DNA of 64,000 nucleotides from Flavobacterium saccharophilum (GTDB lineage Bacteria > Bacteroidota > Bacteroidia > Flavobacteriales > Flavobacteriaceae). Below are positions 1 through 8,839 of the stretch, piece by piece. Both the position numbers and the translations under genes were made by a program. The DNA is taken from contig NZ_FRBY01000007.1 in NCBI RefSeq assembly GCF_900142735.1, forward strand, positions 239,029-303,028, read 5' to 3'. Below the pieces are notes generated by a model that searched no databases, was not told the origin of the DNA, and saw only the letters and a program-made list of their open reading frames with translations. The stretch's first letter is position 1. Each line of letters starts with the position of its first letter.

Positions 1-142
1 CGTAAACGAGTACTTACGTATGGTTGACGCTTACACACACATTCAAACTAAAGGTGAAGTTTGTCCTGCAAACTGGGAAGCTGGAAAAGAAGCTATGTCT
101 GCAGACAGATTAAGTACAGCTGAGTACCTTAGTGCTAACTAA
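1..142 (+). CDS. 2-Cys peroxiredoxin (AhpC/Tsa family), C-terminal fragment
   Basis: Only the last 46 codons are in the window, read in the frame beginning at base 2. They contain the C-terminal resolving-cysteine motif VCPANWEAG of typical 2-Cys peroxiredoxins, which reduce hydrogen peroxide and alkyl hydroperoxides in the cytoplasm. The thioredoxin gene directly downstream on the same strand is a plausible electron donor. The catalytic N-terminal part lies outside the window, so the exact subfamily cannot be fixed. Confidence 0.88.
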   Translation, partial: VNEYLRMVDAYTHIQTKGEVCPANWEAGKEAMSADRLSTAEYLSAN

Positions 143-146
143 TTCT

Positions 147-292
147 CTAAGATTCTGAGATTCTAAGTTGCTAAGTCACTAAGATTTAAAACTAGACAAC
201 AGAATTTTAATAAATCACATCTAATAACAAGTCACAAGATTCTAAGAGCAAAAAACTTAGCCTCTTAGAATCTTAGCGACTTAGAAACTTAA
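147..292. repeat. CTAAG-rich imperfect inverted repeat between peroxiredoxin and thioredoxin genes
   Basis: The spacer holds many copies of CTAAG/CTTAG words. The left part (about 147-183) is roughly the reverse complement of the right part (about 257-292), so the transcript could fold into a long imperfect hairpin just before the thioredoxin start. A similar structure lies at 609-728. Confidence 0.6.
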
Positions 293-297
293 AAAAC

Positions 298-606
298 ATG
301 TTAATCGACTTAAACGAAGATACGTTAGCAGATTTAGTTGCTAAAAACGAAAAAGTAGTAGTACAATATTCAGCTTCATGGTGTGGAAATTGCCGTATTA
401 TGAAACCAAAATTCAAAAAATTAGCAACAGAAAATGAAGCTATCACTTTTGTTTTGGTTGATGCTGAAAATTCTCCGGAATCAAGAAAATTAGCCAATGT
501 AAGCAACCTGCCTACTTTCGCGACTTTCGTAAACGGAAAATTGGTTGGAGAAACACAAACCAACAAACAAGAAGTTTTAATCGACCTGGTAAACGCAATT
601 GCTTAA
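298..606 (+). CDS. Thioredoxin family protein
   Basis: A 102-residue single thioredoxin fold, the normal length for the family. The active site is WCGNC with Cys29 and Cys32; the CGNC pair differs from the usual CGPC. A cis-Pro segment (LPTFATF) lies further on. There is no signal peptide, so it is a cytoplasmic dithiol reductant. Its place directly after a peroxiredoxin and before a small conserved protein suggests it recycles that peroxiredoxin (inference from context). The ATG at 298 directly follows the CTTAG-rich repeat, and no other start fits better. Confidence 0.9.
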   Translation: MLIDLNEDTLADLVAKNEKVVVQYSASWCGNCRIMKPKFKKLATENEAITFVLVDAENSPESRKLANVSNLPTFATFVNGKLVGETQTNKQEVLIDLVNAIA

Positions 607-608
607 TT

Positions 609-728
609 AGATTGTTAGACTTGCTTAGATTTTTAGACTCCTTAGATTCTCTGAATCTTTGTTTCAAAATCTAGTAAAGTCCAAAAATCTAAGCAAGTCT
701 AAGTAGTCTAAAAATCTAAGAAGTCTAA
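609..728. repeat. TTAGACTT/CTAAG-rich imperfect inverted repeat
   Basis: The bases just after the thioredoxin stop (TTAGACTTGCTTAGATTTTT at about 614-633) reappear as a reverse complement at about 672-728 with several substitutions, again built of CTAAG/TTAGA words. It fills nearly the whole spacer up to the next start codon. Such arrays are common between flavobacterial genes; no function is visible. Confidence 0.6.
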
Positions 729-730
729 AT

Positions 731-988
731 ATGAAATTACCCGTAATAAAGCAATTGACCCAATTTATCGAAGAAAACGATCAGGATTATATCATCGAAA
801 CGATTGAAGTTCTGGAAGCGATGACTGAAATTCCGTCTCTAAAAGATGAGGAATTAGACGTAATTGGCGAATTGATCTCCAACATGTATGGTGCGCTTGA
901 AGTACACAAAATGGTAGTTCAGGGCACAGATAAAAAAGAAGCTTTAAACGCGTTCATGAAACGTGTTTTAGGCTCCATTGATAAATAA
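731..988 (+). CDS. Small conserved protein (DUF6952-like)
   Basis: An 85-residue acidic, helical, cytoplasmic protein with no signal peptide or recognisable catalytic motif. The order peroxiredoxin, thioredoxin, small acidic protein is one I recognise from other flavobacteria, where the third member is annotated as DUF6952. A link to peroxide defence is inference from context only. The stop at 988 is followed by a clear terminator, so it is the last gene of the unit. Confidence 0.7.
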   Translation: MKLPVIKQLTQFIEENDQDYIIETIEVLEAMTEIPSLKDEELDVIGELISNMYGALEVHKMVVQGTDKKEALNAFMKRVLGSIDK

Positions 989-1034
989 GAATACCACTAT
1001 ATTTTTCAAAAGCAAACAAAAAACAAAGACGGAG

Positions 1035-1069
1035 AAAGCGTTTCTATATTTAGAGACGCTTTTTTTTAT
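1035..1069 (+). terminator. Rho-independent terminator after the peroxiredoxin-thioredoxin unit
   Basis: An 11-bp stem (AAAGCGTTTCT with AGAGACGCTTT, one G-T pair) with a short AT loop is followed by a run of eight T. Confidence 0.85.
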
Positions 1070-1330
1070 GCGCAATCTTGTCATCTCGACGTAGGAGAGA
1101 TCACACTAGAAACTCCGCAATATAATCATCATTAGGGCGAGACACCATTAGAAAAAGGGGCTACTTCACTTTGCGTTTATTCACCCCTTTCCCTAATGCT
1201 GTCGGGCTGTTTGCGCCACTTCGGTAGCCAGCGTCCATCCCTCTCGCGGAAAAAAGAGATCATAGAAAAAAGAGAATAGAGTAAAGAATAAAGAGGGAAG
1301 ACAAAAATTAAAGAAAAAGTAACCACAAAG
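1070..1330. repeat. Non-coding spacer made of degraded intergenic repeats
   Basis: No open reading frame here looks real. The GTCATCTCGACGTAGGAGAG segment near 1079 and the TGTCGGGCTGT to CATCCCTCTCGCGG segment (about 1199-1248) resemble pieces of repeat families interspersed in flavobacterial genomes. A related piece of the second family is at 63223-63345. Confidence 0.5.
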
Positions 1331-1332
1331 TA

Positions 1333-1434
1333 TGTCATCCCGAGGAACGAGGGATCCCCGCAAGTTGCTCTACAAAGATTGGCGATTTAGATTGAGGAGT
1401 TTCTTGTGGGGATCCCTCGTTCCTCGGGATGACA
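1333..1434. repeat. Large palindromic intergenic element with 32-nt arms
   Basis: The arms at 1333-1364 and 1403-1434 are reverse complements at 31 of 32 positions, the single exception giving a G-T pair in RNA. The loop is 38 nt. The outer ends read TGTCATCCCGAGG and CCTCGGGATGACA. It encodes no protein. It has the form of a non-autonomous palindromic repeat, or of a very strong bidirectional hairpin. Confidence 0.85.
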
Positions 1435-1652
1435 AAAATGCAAACAAACCTTTATTCAACACATAACAACAAATAAAAAAACCAGTCCAAACCCGCCAAA
1501 ATCCGTGTCATCCGCGTGCCATTCTATACTAAAACACACCCTTTTTTCGTTACTCTTAAAACTCGCCTAATTGTACTCACAACCCATAACAAATACTTTT
1601 AGATTCAAATATTAATCCTTACTTTTGAACCTCATTAATTTAAACAAAAATC

Positions 1653-2150
1653 ATGGCTTCAATAACATTAGGAGGAAATCCTATTCATACTTCAGGAGAA
1701 TTACCAACAGTTGGATCACAACTAGCTGATTTCAAATTAGTACAAAATGATTTATCAGTTGCTTCATTAAGCAATTTTGCTGGTAAAAAATTAGTTTTAA
1801 ATATTTTCCCAAGCATCGATACAGGAACTTGTGCAACTTCTGTTAGAAAATTCAACGAAAGTGCAAGCAACTTAGAAAACACAACTGTACTTTGTATTTC
1901 AAGAGATTTACCATTCGCTCAAAAACGTTTTTGTGGAGCTGAAGGTTTAGAAAATGTAGTAAACTTATCTGATTTTCAGGCTGGAAATTTTGGTAAAACA
2001 AACGGTTTAGAAATTGTTGACGGACCTTTAGCTGGTTTACACTCAAGAGCAATTATTGTTGTTGATGCTGACGGTAAAGTTTTACATACAGAGCAAGTTG
2101 CTGAAATTGCAAACGAACCAAATTACGAAGCAGCTTTAGCAGCACTATAA
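1653..2150 (+). CDS. tpx: Thiol peroxidase (atypical 2-Cys peroxiredoxin)
   Basis: A 165-residue protein of the usual Tpx length. The peroxidatic cysteine is Cys60 in DTGTCATS, and Cys94 in RFCGAEG is the resolving cysteine, the spacing expected of the Tpx family. It reduces peroxides, with preference for alkyl hydroperoxides, using thioredoxin; the thioredoxin gene about 1 kb upstream is a possible partner. There is no signal peptide. It is followed after 10 bp by the diacylglycerol-kinase-like gene, so the two are probably co-transcribed. Confidence 0.95.
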   Translation: MASITLGGNPIHTSGELPTVGSQLADFKLVQNDLSVASLSNFAGKKLVLNIFPSIDTGTCATSVRKFNESASNLENTTVLCISRDLPFAQKRFCGAEGLENVVNLSDFQAGNFGKTNGLEIVDGPLAGLHSRAIIVVDADGKVLHTEQVAEIANEPNYEAALAAL

Positions 2151-2160
2151 TACCCATTAA

Positions 2161-2535
2161 ATGGAATTTCAAAAAGATAATACTTTTGTAACAGGTCGGT
2201 TAAAAAGCATGACCTATGCTTTTAACGGAGCTGTTAAACTTATAAAAACAGAGCATAGCATTATGGTTCAGTTCTCATTGGGAATTGTAATGACCATTGC
2301 CGGGTTTTACTTTCATATTACACAAACCGAATGGCTTTGTCAAACACTGGCTATCGGTTTAGTTTTAGGTATTGAAGGATTGAATACAGCAGTTGAAAAA
2401 ATTGCCGATTTTATTCATCCTGATTACAGCAAACGAATCGGATTTATTAAAGATATTGCAGCTGGCGCAGTATTTTTTGCTGCAATGACAGCGATAGCAA
2501 TAGGCTTGATTATTTATTTACCCAAATTTATATAG
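2161..2535 (+). CDS. Diacylglycerol kinase family membrane protein
   Basis: A 124-residue protein with three predicted membrane helices and the family signature GIEGLNTAVEKIADFI followed by KDIAAGAVFFAA. Members phosphorylate diacylglycerol or undecaprenol in the inner membrane at the expense of ATP; which lipid is used here cannot be told from sequence. It starts 10 bp after tpx and ends 15 bp before ftsK, consistent with one transcript. Confidence 0.88.
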   Translation: MEFQKDNTFVTGRLKSMTYAFNGAVKLIKTEHSIMVQFSLGIVMTIAGFYFHITQTEWLCQTLAIGLVLGIEGLNTAVEKIADFIHPDYSKRIGFIKDIAAGAVFFAAMTAIAIGLIIYLPKFI

Positions 2536-2550
2536 GCAAGGAACGCAAGA

Positions 2551-5004
2551 ATGGCAAAAACAACCAAAAAAGAAACTGTAAATAAAAAAAACGAACCAAA
2601 CACCGAGAATAAAAAATCTTGGAAGATAAGCAAACAACAAAAATTTGTTTTAGGCTGTCTTTTGGTACTCTTTTCTATTGCATTATTAGTTGCATTTATT
2701 TCATTTTATGTCAACGGACAATGGCAAACAGATCAAAGCGCGGTAAGCCATCTTGGCGATCGCTCTGAAGAAGTGCAAAACTGGCTCGGAAAATTCGGAG
2801 CTTTTCTTGCCGATCTGCTTGTATACAGAGGTTTCGGTCTTGCGTCTTTTATTTTAGTGCGTTTATTTTTCTTAACCGGATTATTTCTGGCTTTAGAAAT
2901 GTCAACCAAAAGACTAAAAAGCATTTGGTTCTGGGACTTATTTGCTATTATTATTGTTTCTGTCTTATTTGGATTTTTCGCCACTTCTGCACCAGAATTA
3001 GGCGGAACTATTGGATACGAACTGAATTTATTTTCACAGGATTATATCGGAAAAACAGGAACTTTATTGGCCTTGCTTTTCGGACTAATTGTGTATTTAA
3101 TTTTCAAAATAAAATTATCTCCGGAGAAAATTCAATCTTATTTTGACTCAACTAAAAATGAATTCAAATCGGAATTGGATGCTTTAAAAACACCACAACA
3201 ACCTGAAAGTGCTTACAATTTAGAAGAATTTGCTATTGAGGAGGAAGATCCTGAATTAGACAATATTCATTTAAAAACCGAAGACACTCAATTCGAAATC
3301 AACAAAGAAGCTTTAAAACCAACAATCTCCAATTCATCAGAAATTGATTTGAATCCGATTTTAAAACCAGTCCAAATGGATATCAAACCTGCAACAGTAA
3401 CTGCTCCGGTTCATACCGAAGAATTTGTTGTTGAAAAACCTGAAGAGGAAGATATCATTGAAGAAAACCTGGCTTCTCGTCTCGTTGCTGATTTTGGTTT
3501 ATTTGACCCGACTTTGGATTTATCGAATTATAAATTCCCAACCATCGATTTATTAAAAGAATATTCGACTGGCGGAATTACAATCAATCAGGAAGAATTA
3601 GAAGAAAATAAAAACAAAATTGTAGACACACTTCGTAACTACAAAATTGAAATCGCACAGATTAAAGCAACCGTTGGTCCATCGGTAACTTTATACGAAA
3701 TTGTGCCGGAAGCCGGAATCAGAATCTCTAAAATTAAGAGTTTAGAAGACGATATTGCTTTGTCATTATCCGCTTTAGGAATTCGTATTATCGCACCAAT
3801 TCCAGGAAAAGGAACAATTGGTATCGAGGTTCCGAACAAGAACCCAACTATGGTTTCTATGAAAAGCGTTATTGGATCGGCTAAATTTCAGGAAGCTGAA
3901 ATGGAGTTGCCAATTGCTTTGGGTAAAACCATTTCGAACGAAACTTTCGTTGTCGATTTAGCCAAAATGCCTCACCTTTTGATGGCGGGTGCTACGGGAC
4001 AAGGAAAATCAGTTGGATTGAATGCAGTTTTGACTTCACTTTTATACAAAAAACATCCCGCAGAAGTAAAATTCGTTTTGGTGGATCCGAAAAAAGTAGA
4101 GTTAACTTTATTCAATAAAATTGAAAGACATTATTTAGCCAAACTTCCTGATACTGAAGATGCCATTATTACAGACAACGCCAAAGTAGTCAATACATTA
4201 AACTCACTTTGTGTTGAAATGGATAATCGTTATTCATTATTGAAGGATGCGATGGTTCGTAATATTAAAGAATACAACGAAAAGTTCAGAGCAAGAAAAT
4301 TAAACCCAGAAGCAGGCCACCGATTTTTACCATACATCATCTTGGTTGTCGATGAGTTCGCCGATTTGATTATGACTGCTGGAAAAGAAGTTGAAATTCC
4401 GATTGCGCGTTTGGCACAATTAGCGCGTGCTATTGGTATTCACTTGATTATCGCTACTCAGAGACCATCGGTTAACGTAATCACAGGTTTAATTAAAGCG
4501 AATTTCCCTGCGAGAATTGCTTTTAGGGTAACGTCAAAAATTGACTCAAGAACGATTTTAGACACACAAGGAGCGGATCAGTTGATTGGTCGTGGAGATT
4601 TACTTTATACAAACGGAAATGATGTCGTTCGTGTTCAGTGTGCTTTCATTGACACTCCGGAGGTTGAAAAAATTACAGATTTTATTGGTTCGCAAAAAGC
4701 GTATGCCACGGCTTATTTGCTTCCAGAGTTCGTAGGAGAAGAAACTGGCATCAATCTTGATATGGATATTTCCGAAAGAGATACTTTATTTAGAGAAGCT
4801 GCGGAGATTATTGTCAATGCACAACAAGGTTCCGCTTCATTACTGCAAAGAAAATTAAAATTGGGTTACAACAGAGCCGGTCGTTTGATCGATCAGCTGG
4901 AAGCAGCTGGAATTGTTGGTCCGTTTGAAGGCAGTAAAGCAAGAAGCGTGAACATTTCTGACTTAAGTGCTCTTGATCAATTTTTTAACAATGAACAAAA
5001 TTAA
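2551..5004 (+). CDS. ftsK: DNA translocase FtsK
   Basis: An 817-residue protein. The N-terminus carries four membrane helices (about residues 30-190), followed by an acidic linker, then the translocase motor with Walker A GATGQGKS from residue 480 and Walker B LVVDEFADL around Asp601. The C-terminal gamma winged helix (LLQRKLKLGYNRAGRLIDQLE) recognises polar DNA sequences. It anchors at the division septum and pumps chromosomal DNA for dimer resolution and segregation. The next gene begins about 50 bp after its stop. Confidence 0.96.
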   Translation: MAKTTKKETVNKKNEPNTENKKSWKISKQQKFVLGCLLVLFSIALLVAFISFYVNGQWQTDQSAVSHLGDRSEEVQNWLGKFGAFLADLLVYRGFGLASFILVRLFFLTGLFLALEMSTKRLKSIWFWDLFAIIIVSVLFGFFATSAPELGGTIGYELNLFSQDYIGKTGTLLALLFGLIVYLIFKIKLSPEKIQSYFDSTKNEFKSELDALKTPQQPESAYNLEEFAIEEEDPELDNIHLKTEDTQFEINKEALKPTISNSSEIDLNPILKPVQMDIKPATVTAPVHTEEFVVEKPEEEDIIEENLASRLVADFGLFDPTLDLSNYKFPTIDLLKEYSTGGITINQEELEENKNKIVDTLRNYKIEIAQIKATVGPSVTLYEIVPEAGIRISKIKSLEDDIALSLSALGIRIIAPIPGKGTIGIEVPNKNPTMVSMKSVIGSAKFQEAEMELPIALGKTISNETFVVDLAKMPHLLMAGATGQGKSVGLNAVLTSLLYKKHPAEVKFVLVDPKKVELTLFNKIERHYLAKLPDTEDAIITDNAKVVNTLNSLCVEMDNRYSLLKDAMVRNIKEYNEKFRARKLNPEAGHRFLPYIILVVDEFADLIMTAGKEVEIPIARLAQLARAIGIHLIIATQRPSVNVITGLIKANFPARIAFRVTSKIDSRTILDTQGADQLIGRGDLLYTNGNDVVRVQCAFIDTPEVEKITDFIGSQKAYATAYLLPEFVGEETGINLDMDISERDTLFREAAEIIVNAQQGSASLLQRKLKLGYNRAGRLIDQLEAAGIVGPFEGSKARSVNISDLSALDQFFNNEQN

Positions 5005-5056
5005 TCCCATCATGAAAACGAAAATTCAGGAAATCAACAACAATTCTATCACTAAC

Positions 5057-5704
5057 ATGACTAAAAAGTGTTTTCAAATGGCAATTTTATTGCTTTTGAG
5101 CTTTACTTCTATTCAGGCACAGGATAAAAAAGCCAAAGATTTATTGAACCAGGTAACAGCAAAAATAAAAAGCTACGATAATATTTCTATCGATTTTAAA
5201 TACTCTTTAAACAACGCTAAAGAAAACATCAATCAGGACAGTAAAGGAAATGTAATCATGAAAGGCAATCAATATGTATTGAATTTTATGGGTGTTACTA
5301 AGATATTTGACGGGCAAAAAACCTACACTATCAACCCTGAAGACGAAGAAGTTACGATCTCTAAAGTTAATGAGAAAGATGACAATGCCATTACACCTTC
5401 AAAAATGTTGACTTTTTTCAATTCCGGATACAAATACAATATGGACATCGTTCAAAATATTAAAGGAAGAAAAATTCAATACATCAAATTAGCGCCAACA
5501 AATACTAAAGATCAAAGAAAAGAGATTCTTTTAGGAATTGACGTACAAACAAAACACATCTATAATTTGATTGAAACTGGAAAAAATGGAACAAAAACCA
5601 CTTTAACCGTTAATTCTTTTAAAACCAATCAGCCTTTATCAAAAAATCAATTTACCTTTGTAGCGAGCAAATATCCAAAATACTACATCAACAAATTAGA
5701 TTAA
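5057..5704 (+). CDS. LolA-like outer membrane lipoprotein carrier protein
   Basis: A periplasmic protein with a signal peptide (MTKKCFQMAILLLLSF, cleavage near IQAQ). The mature part has the LolA/LolB-type half-barrel pattern (YDNISIDFKYSL, KGNVIMKGNQYVLNF, FDGQKTYTI). LolA shuttles lipoproteins from the inner to the outer membrane. The frame is open from 4967, inside ftsK, with ATGs at 4991 and 5012; I prefer 5057 because it leaves a normal short signal-peptide N-region. The next gene is an LptF/G permease, so the pair concerns envelope transport. Confidence 0.85.
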   Translation: MTKKCFQMAILLLLSFTSIQAQDKKAKDLLNQVTAKIKSYDNISIDFKYSLNNAKENINQDSKGNVIMKGNQYVLNFMGVTKIFDGQKTYTINPEDEEVTISKVNEKDDNAITPSKMLTFFNSGYKYNMDIVQNIKGRKIQYIKLAPTNTKDQRKEILLGIDVQTKHIYNLIETGKNGTKTTLTVNSFKTNQPLSKNQFTFVASKYPKYYINKLD

Positions 5705-5711
5705 ACCAAGG

Positions 5712-7163
5712 TTGAAAATTTTAGACAAATACTTACTAAAAACATTTCTGATTACGTTTACTACGGTATTCGTAATCCTTTTTTTTATATTCATACTTCA
5801 AACCGTATGGCTTTTTATCTCTGAATTAGCAGGTAAAGACCTTGATTTGATATTGGTTGTAAAATTCCTTCTTTTTTCCATGCCGAGAATTATTCCGTTA
5901 GTTTTACCACTATCGGTTTTATTAGCATCGATTATGACTTTCGGAAATTTGGCTGAGAATTATGAATTCGCAGCTATGAAATCGTCCGGAATATCACTTC
6001 AAAGAGCAATGCGTGTTTTAGTCGCATTTATCTTTGTTTTGAGTATTGTAGCATTTTGGTTCGCCAATAATGTAATTCCGTTCGCTGAATACAAATTTGT
6101 TAATTTCCGAAAAAACATCGCTCAGGCAAAACCTGCTATGGCAATTGCAGAAGGTCAGTTTAACGATGTTGGGACTTACAATATTAAAGTAAATAAGAAA
6201 TCAGGAGAAAACGGAAACATACTTACCGGAGTTACGATTCACGAAAAAGCGAATAATGTTGGCGAAAACAAAACCGTTATCAAAGCTAAAAACGGTAAAT
6301 TAATCAGTAATGAGAAATCCAGTATTTTAAAACTCGTTTTAAATGACGGATATTATTATCAGGACGTTACGCCGAAAAAATATGAGGATCGTGCCAAGTT
6401 ACCATTTGTAAAAGCTTCTTTCAAAAAGCAAATCATTAATATTGATTTATCTGAACTGAATAAGGTTGACGACAATCAGGAAATCAGCAGCACCAACGGA
6501 ATGCTGAACGTAAATGAACTTCGTTATACATTAGATTCCCTAAATAAAAACCTGGATAATGAAATCTTATCATTTTCAGAAAATATAAATCAGCGTGTTG
6601 GATTTAAAAAACAACCTCCTGTTGTAATCAAAAACCCTAAAAAGAAAAAATCGTTACCTAACGATCTTTTATCTCTTTATGACAATAAACAGAAGCTGGA
6701 CATACTAAAAATGGCCGCCAGCAACGTTACTAGTAACATTTATTCGATAGAAGCTACTCAGAAAGAATTAAAAGACAAACAAAGAGACATCAACAAACAC
6801 TTAACTGCTTTATACGAAAAGTTTGTAATTGCTTTTGCCTGCTTTTTAATGTTTTTCATTGGTGCTCCATTAGGCGCCATCATTCGTAAAGGTGGACTAG
6901 GCTTACCTATTGTCTTTGCGGTATTAATTTTTATTACCTTCCATTTCATCAATACTTTTGGAAAAAGACTTTCACAAGAAGGCGGAATGACTCCATTTAT
7001 GGGATCATGGATGTCTTCCTTTATCTTACTTCCACTAGCTGTTTTATTAACGTATCGTGCTACAAACGACAACGGATTAATAAACTTTGATGCAATAACA
7101 ACTCCGATTTCACAACTATTTCAAAAAATTTCTGAGCGGTTTACTCGTGCTCAAAAACAATAA
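5712..7163 (+). CDS. LptF/LptG (YjgP/YjgQ) family permease
   Basis: A 483-residue inner-membrane protein with three N-terminal helices, a large periplasmic domain (about residues 130-370) and three C-terminal helices, as in LptF/LptG, the permease subunits that extract lipopolysaccharide and pass it to the Lpt bridge. The start is TTG at 5712, 7 bp after the upstream stop, and gives MKILDKYLLKTFL, the typical N-terminus. Whether it is F or G cannot be decided here. Confidence 0.9.
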   Translation: MKILDKYLLKTFLITFTTVFVILFFIFILQTVWLFISELAGKDLDLILVVKFLLFSMPRIIPLVLPLSVLLASIMTFGNLAENYEFAAMKSSGISLQRAMRVLVAFIFVLSIVAFWFANNVIPFAEYKFVNFRKNIAQAKPAMAIAEGQFNDVGTYNIKVNKKSGENGNILTGVTIHEKANNVGENKTVIKAKNGKLISNEKSSILKLVLNDGYYYQDVTPKKYEDRAKLPFVKASFKKQIINIDLSELNKVDDNQEISSTNGMLNVNELRYTLDSLNKNLDNEILSFSENINQRVGFKKQPPVVIKNPKKKKSLPNDLLSLYDNKQKLDILKMAASNVTSNIYSIEATQKELKDKQRDINKHLTALYEKFVIAFACFLMFFIGAPLGAIIRKGGLGLPIVFAVLIFITFHFINTFGKRLSQEGGMTPFMGSWMSSFILLPLAVLLTYRATNDNGLINFDAITTPISQLFQKISERFTRAQKQ

Positions 7164-7168
7164 TAATT

Positions 7169-8299
7169 ATGTCAACAAAAATACAACTGAATACCATTGA
7201 AGAAGCTATAGAAGATATTCGTCAAGGTAAAGTAATCATTGTAGTCGATGATGAAGATCGTGAAAACGAAGGTGATTTCCTGGCTGCAGCTGAAAAAGTA
7301 ACTCCGGAAATGATCAATTTTATGGCGACTCACGGACGAGGGTTAATCTGTACACCACTTACTGAAAGCCGTTGTAAGGAACTTGATTTACGCGCTATGG
7401 TTAGCAATAACACCGATCATATGGAAACTGCTTTTACTGTTTCTGTAGATTTAAAAGGTCATGGTGTTACCACCGGAATCTCAGCAGCAGACCGATCTAA
7501 AACAGTACAGGCCTTAGTTGACGGCAATACAAAACCACATGATTTAGCGCGCCCAGGACACATTTTTCCTTTAATCGCAAAACAAGGTGGTGTTTTAAGA
7601 AGAACTGGTCATACAGAAGCGGCAATTGACTTCGCAAGATTAGCGGGTTTTAAATCAGCTGGTGTTATTTGCGAAATTTTGAATGAAGACGGAACTATGT
7701 CTCGTTTACCTGAATTGGTAAAAGTTGCTAAGAAATTCAATTTAAAATTAGTTTCAATTGAAGACTTAGTTGCCTATAGAATGCAACACGACAGTTTGAT
7801 CGTTAAAAAAGAAGATTTTGATATCGAAACCCGTTTTGGAACTTTCAGATTGAGAGCTTACGAGCAAACTACCAATAAACAAATTCATATTGCTTTAACC
7901 AAAGGAACATGGAATCTTGGAGAACCAATCTTAACCAGAATCCACTCCTCTCAGGTAAATAATGATTTATTAGGAACTTTAACCAACAATGCCGAACAGC
8001 AATTAGACGGTATGTTTAAAGTTATTAATGAAAACGGAAAAGGTGCTGTAATTTTTATTAACCAGGATATGCAGGCAGTAAACTTATTAAGTCGTATCTC
8101 TGAACTTAAATCATTACAGGCAGGTGGTACAATGAAAGCTCCAAAAGTAATCATTGACAGTAAAGACTACGGAATTGGCGCTCAAATCTTACATGATATC
8201 GATATTTCTAAAATTAGATTAGTATCCAATACTGAGCAAACAAAACGTGTTGGAATGATCGGATACGGTCTTGAAATCACTGAATATGTAAACTACTAA
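7169..8299 (+). CDS. ribB: 3,4-dihydroxy-2-butanone-4-phosphate synthase with a degenerate GTP-cyclohydrolase II domain
   Basis: 376 residues. The N-terminal DHBP synthase half (about 1-205) is intact, with VVDDEDRENEGDF and THGRGLICTPL, and makes the four-carbon riboflavin precursor from ribulose 5-phosphate. The C-terminal half aligns with GTP cyclohydrolase II, but the zinc-binding Cys triad is absent: the usual SECLTGD...RCDCG region reads HSSQVNNDLLGTLTNNAEQQ. This half is probably catalytically dead, similar to the RibBX type described in Proteobacteria, so a separate RibA is expected elsewhere. No FMN riboswitch is seen in the 5-bp spacer. Confidence 0.9.
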   Translation: MSTKIQLNTIEEAIEDIRQGKVIIVVDDEDRENEGDFLAAAEKVTPEMINFMATHGRGLICTPLTESRCKELDLRAMVSNNTDHMETAFTVSVDLKGHGVTTGISAADRSKTVQALVDGNTKPHDLARPGHIFPLIAKQGGVLRRTGHTEAAIDFARLAGFKSAGVICEILNEDGTMSRLPELVKVAKKFNLKLVSIEDLVAYRMQHDSLIVKKEDFDIETRFGTFRLRAYEQTTNKQIHIALTKGTWNLGEPILTRIHSSQVNNDLLGTLTNNAEQQLDGMFKVINENGKGAVIFINQDMQAVNLLSRISELKSLQAGGTMKAPKVIIDSKDYGIGAQILHDIDISKIRLVSNTEQTKRVGMIGYGLEITEYVNY

Positions 8300-8300
8300 T

Positions 8301-8690
8301 ATGGGTACATTAGAAGAGAGAATTTCAAAATCCGAGACTCATATATTCAAAGCCGTTTTTCCGAGTACAACGAATCATTATGATACTTTATTTGGAGGAA
8401 CTGCACTTCATTTGATGGATGAAGTGGCTTTTATTTGCGCCACAAGATTCAGCCGAAAGAAAGTGGTAACAATTTCTACTGGCCAAATTGATTTTAAAAA
8501 AGCAATTCCGGCAGGAACTTTAATAGAATTAGTTGCAAAAGTGATTAGCGTTGGAAGAACAAGTTGCAAAATTCATGTGGATATTTTCATGGAACAAATG
8601 TATTCAGAGCTTCGCGAAACGGTAGTTTCAGGAACTTTTTCGTTTGTTGCAGTCGATGAAAACAAGAAACCAATGCCGATTTTAGATTAA
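8301..8690 (+). CDS. Acyl-CoA thioesterase, hotdog fold
   Basis: A 129-residue single hotdog-domain protein with the YciA/BFIT-type signature NHYDTLFGGTALHLMDEVA. It hydrolyses acyl-CoA esters in the cytoplasm; chain-length preference is unknown. It begins 1 bp after ribB and is probably the last gene of the operon that runs from tpx or ftsK. Confidence 0.88.
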   Translation: MGTLEERISKSETHIFKAVFPSTTNHYDTLFGGTALHLMDEVAFICATRFSRKKVVTISTGQIDFKKAIPAGTLIELVAKVISVGRTSCKIHVDIFMEQMYSELRETVVSGTFSFVAVDENKKPMPILD

Positions 8691-8799
8691 TTACATTATT
8701 TAACGTAAAAATATTCTTTTAGTAATTACTGATTATTAGACACTTGAAAATTAAGTTGAAAAAATCAATGAAAAAGTTTTTATAATCGGAAAAGCGCAC

Positions 8800-8807
8800 T
8801 ATATTTG
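8800..8807 (+). promoter_or_regulatory. -7 box (TATATTTG) of the tRNA-Ser promoter
   Basis: TATATTTG matches the Bacteroidota -7 consensus TAnnTTTG and lies 32 bp before the tRNA start. The region from here to the tRNA resembles the region before the second tRNA-Ser, where TATCTTTG is at 19446-19453. A clear TTG -33 box is not visible. Confidence 0.6.
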
Positions 8808-8839
8808 CACTCGCAATCAGCAAATGATAGCAACATACT

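Noticed and set aside
7163..7169. FMN riboswitch expected before ribB
   Set aside because: The gene follows the upstream stop within 5 bp, leaving no room for one.
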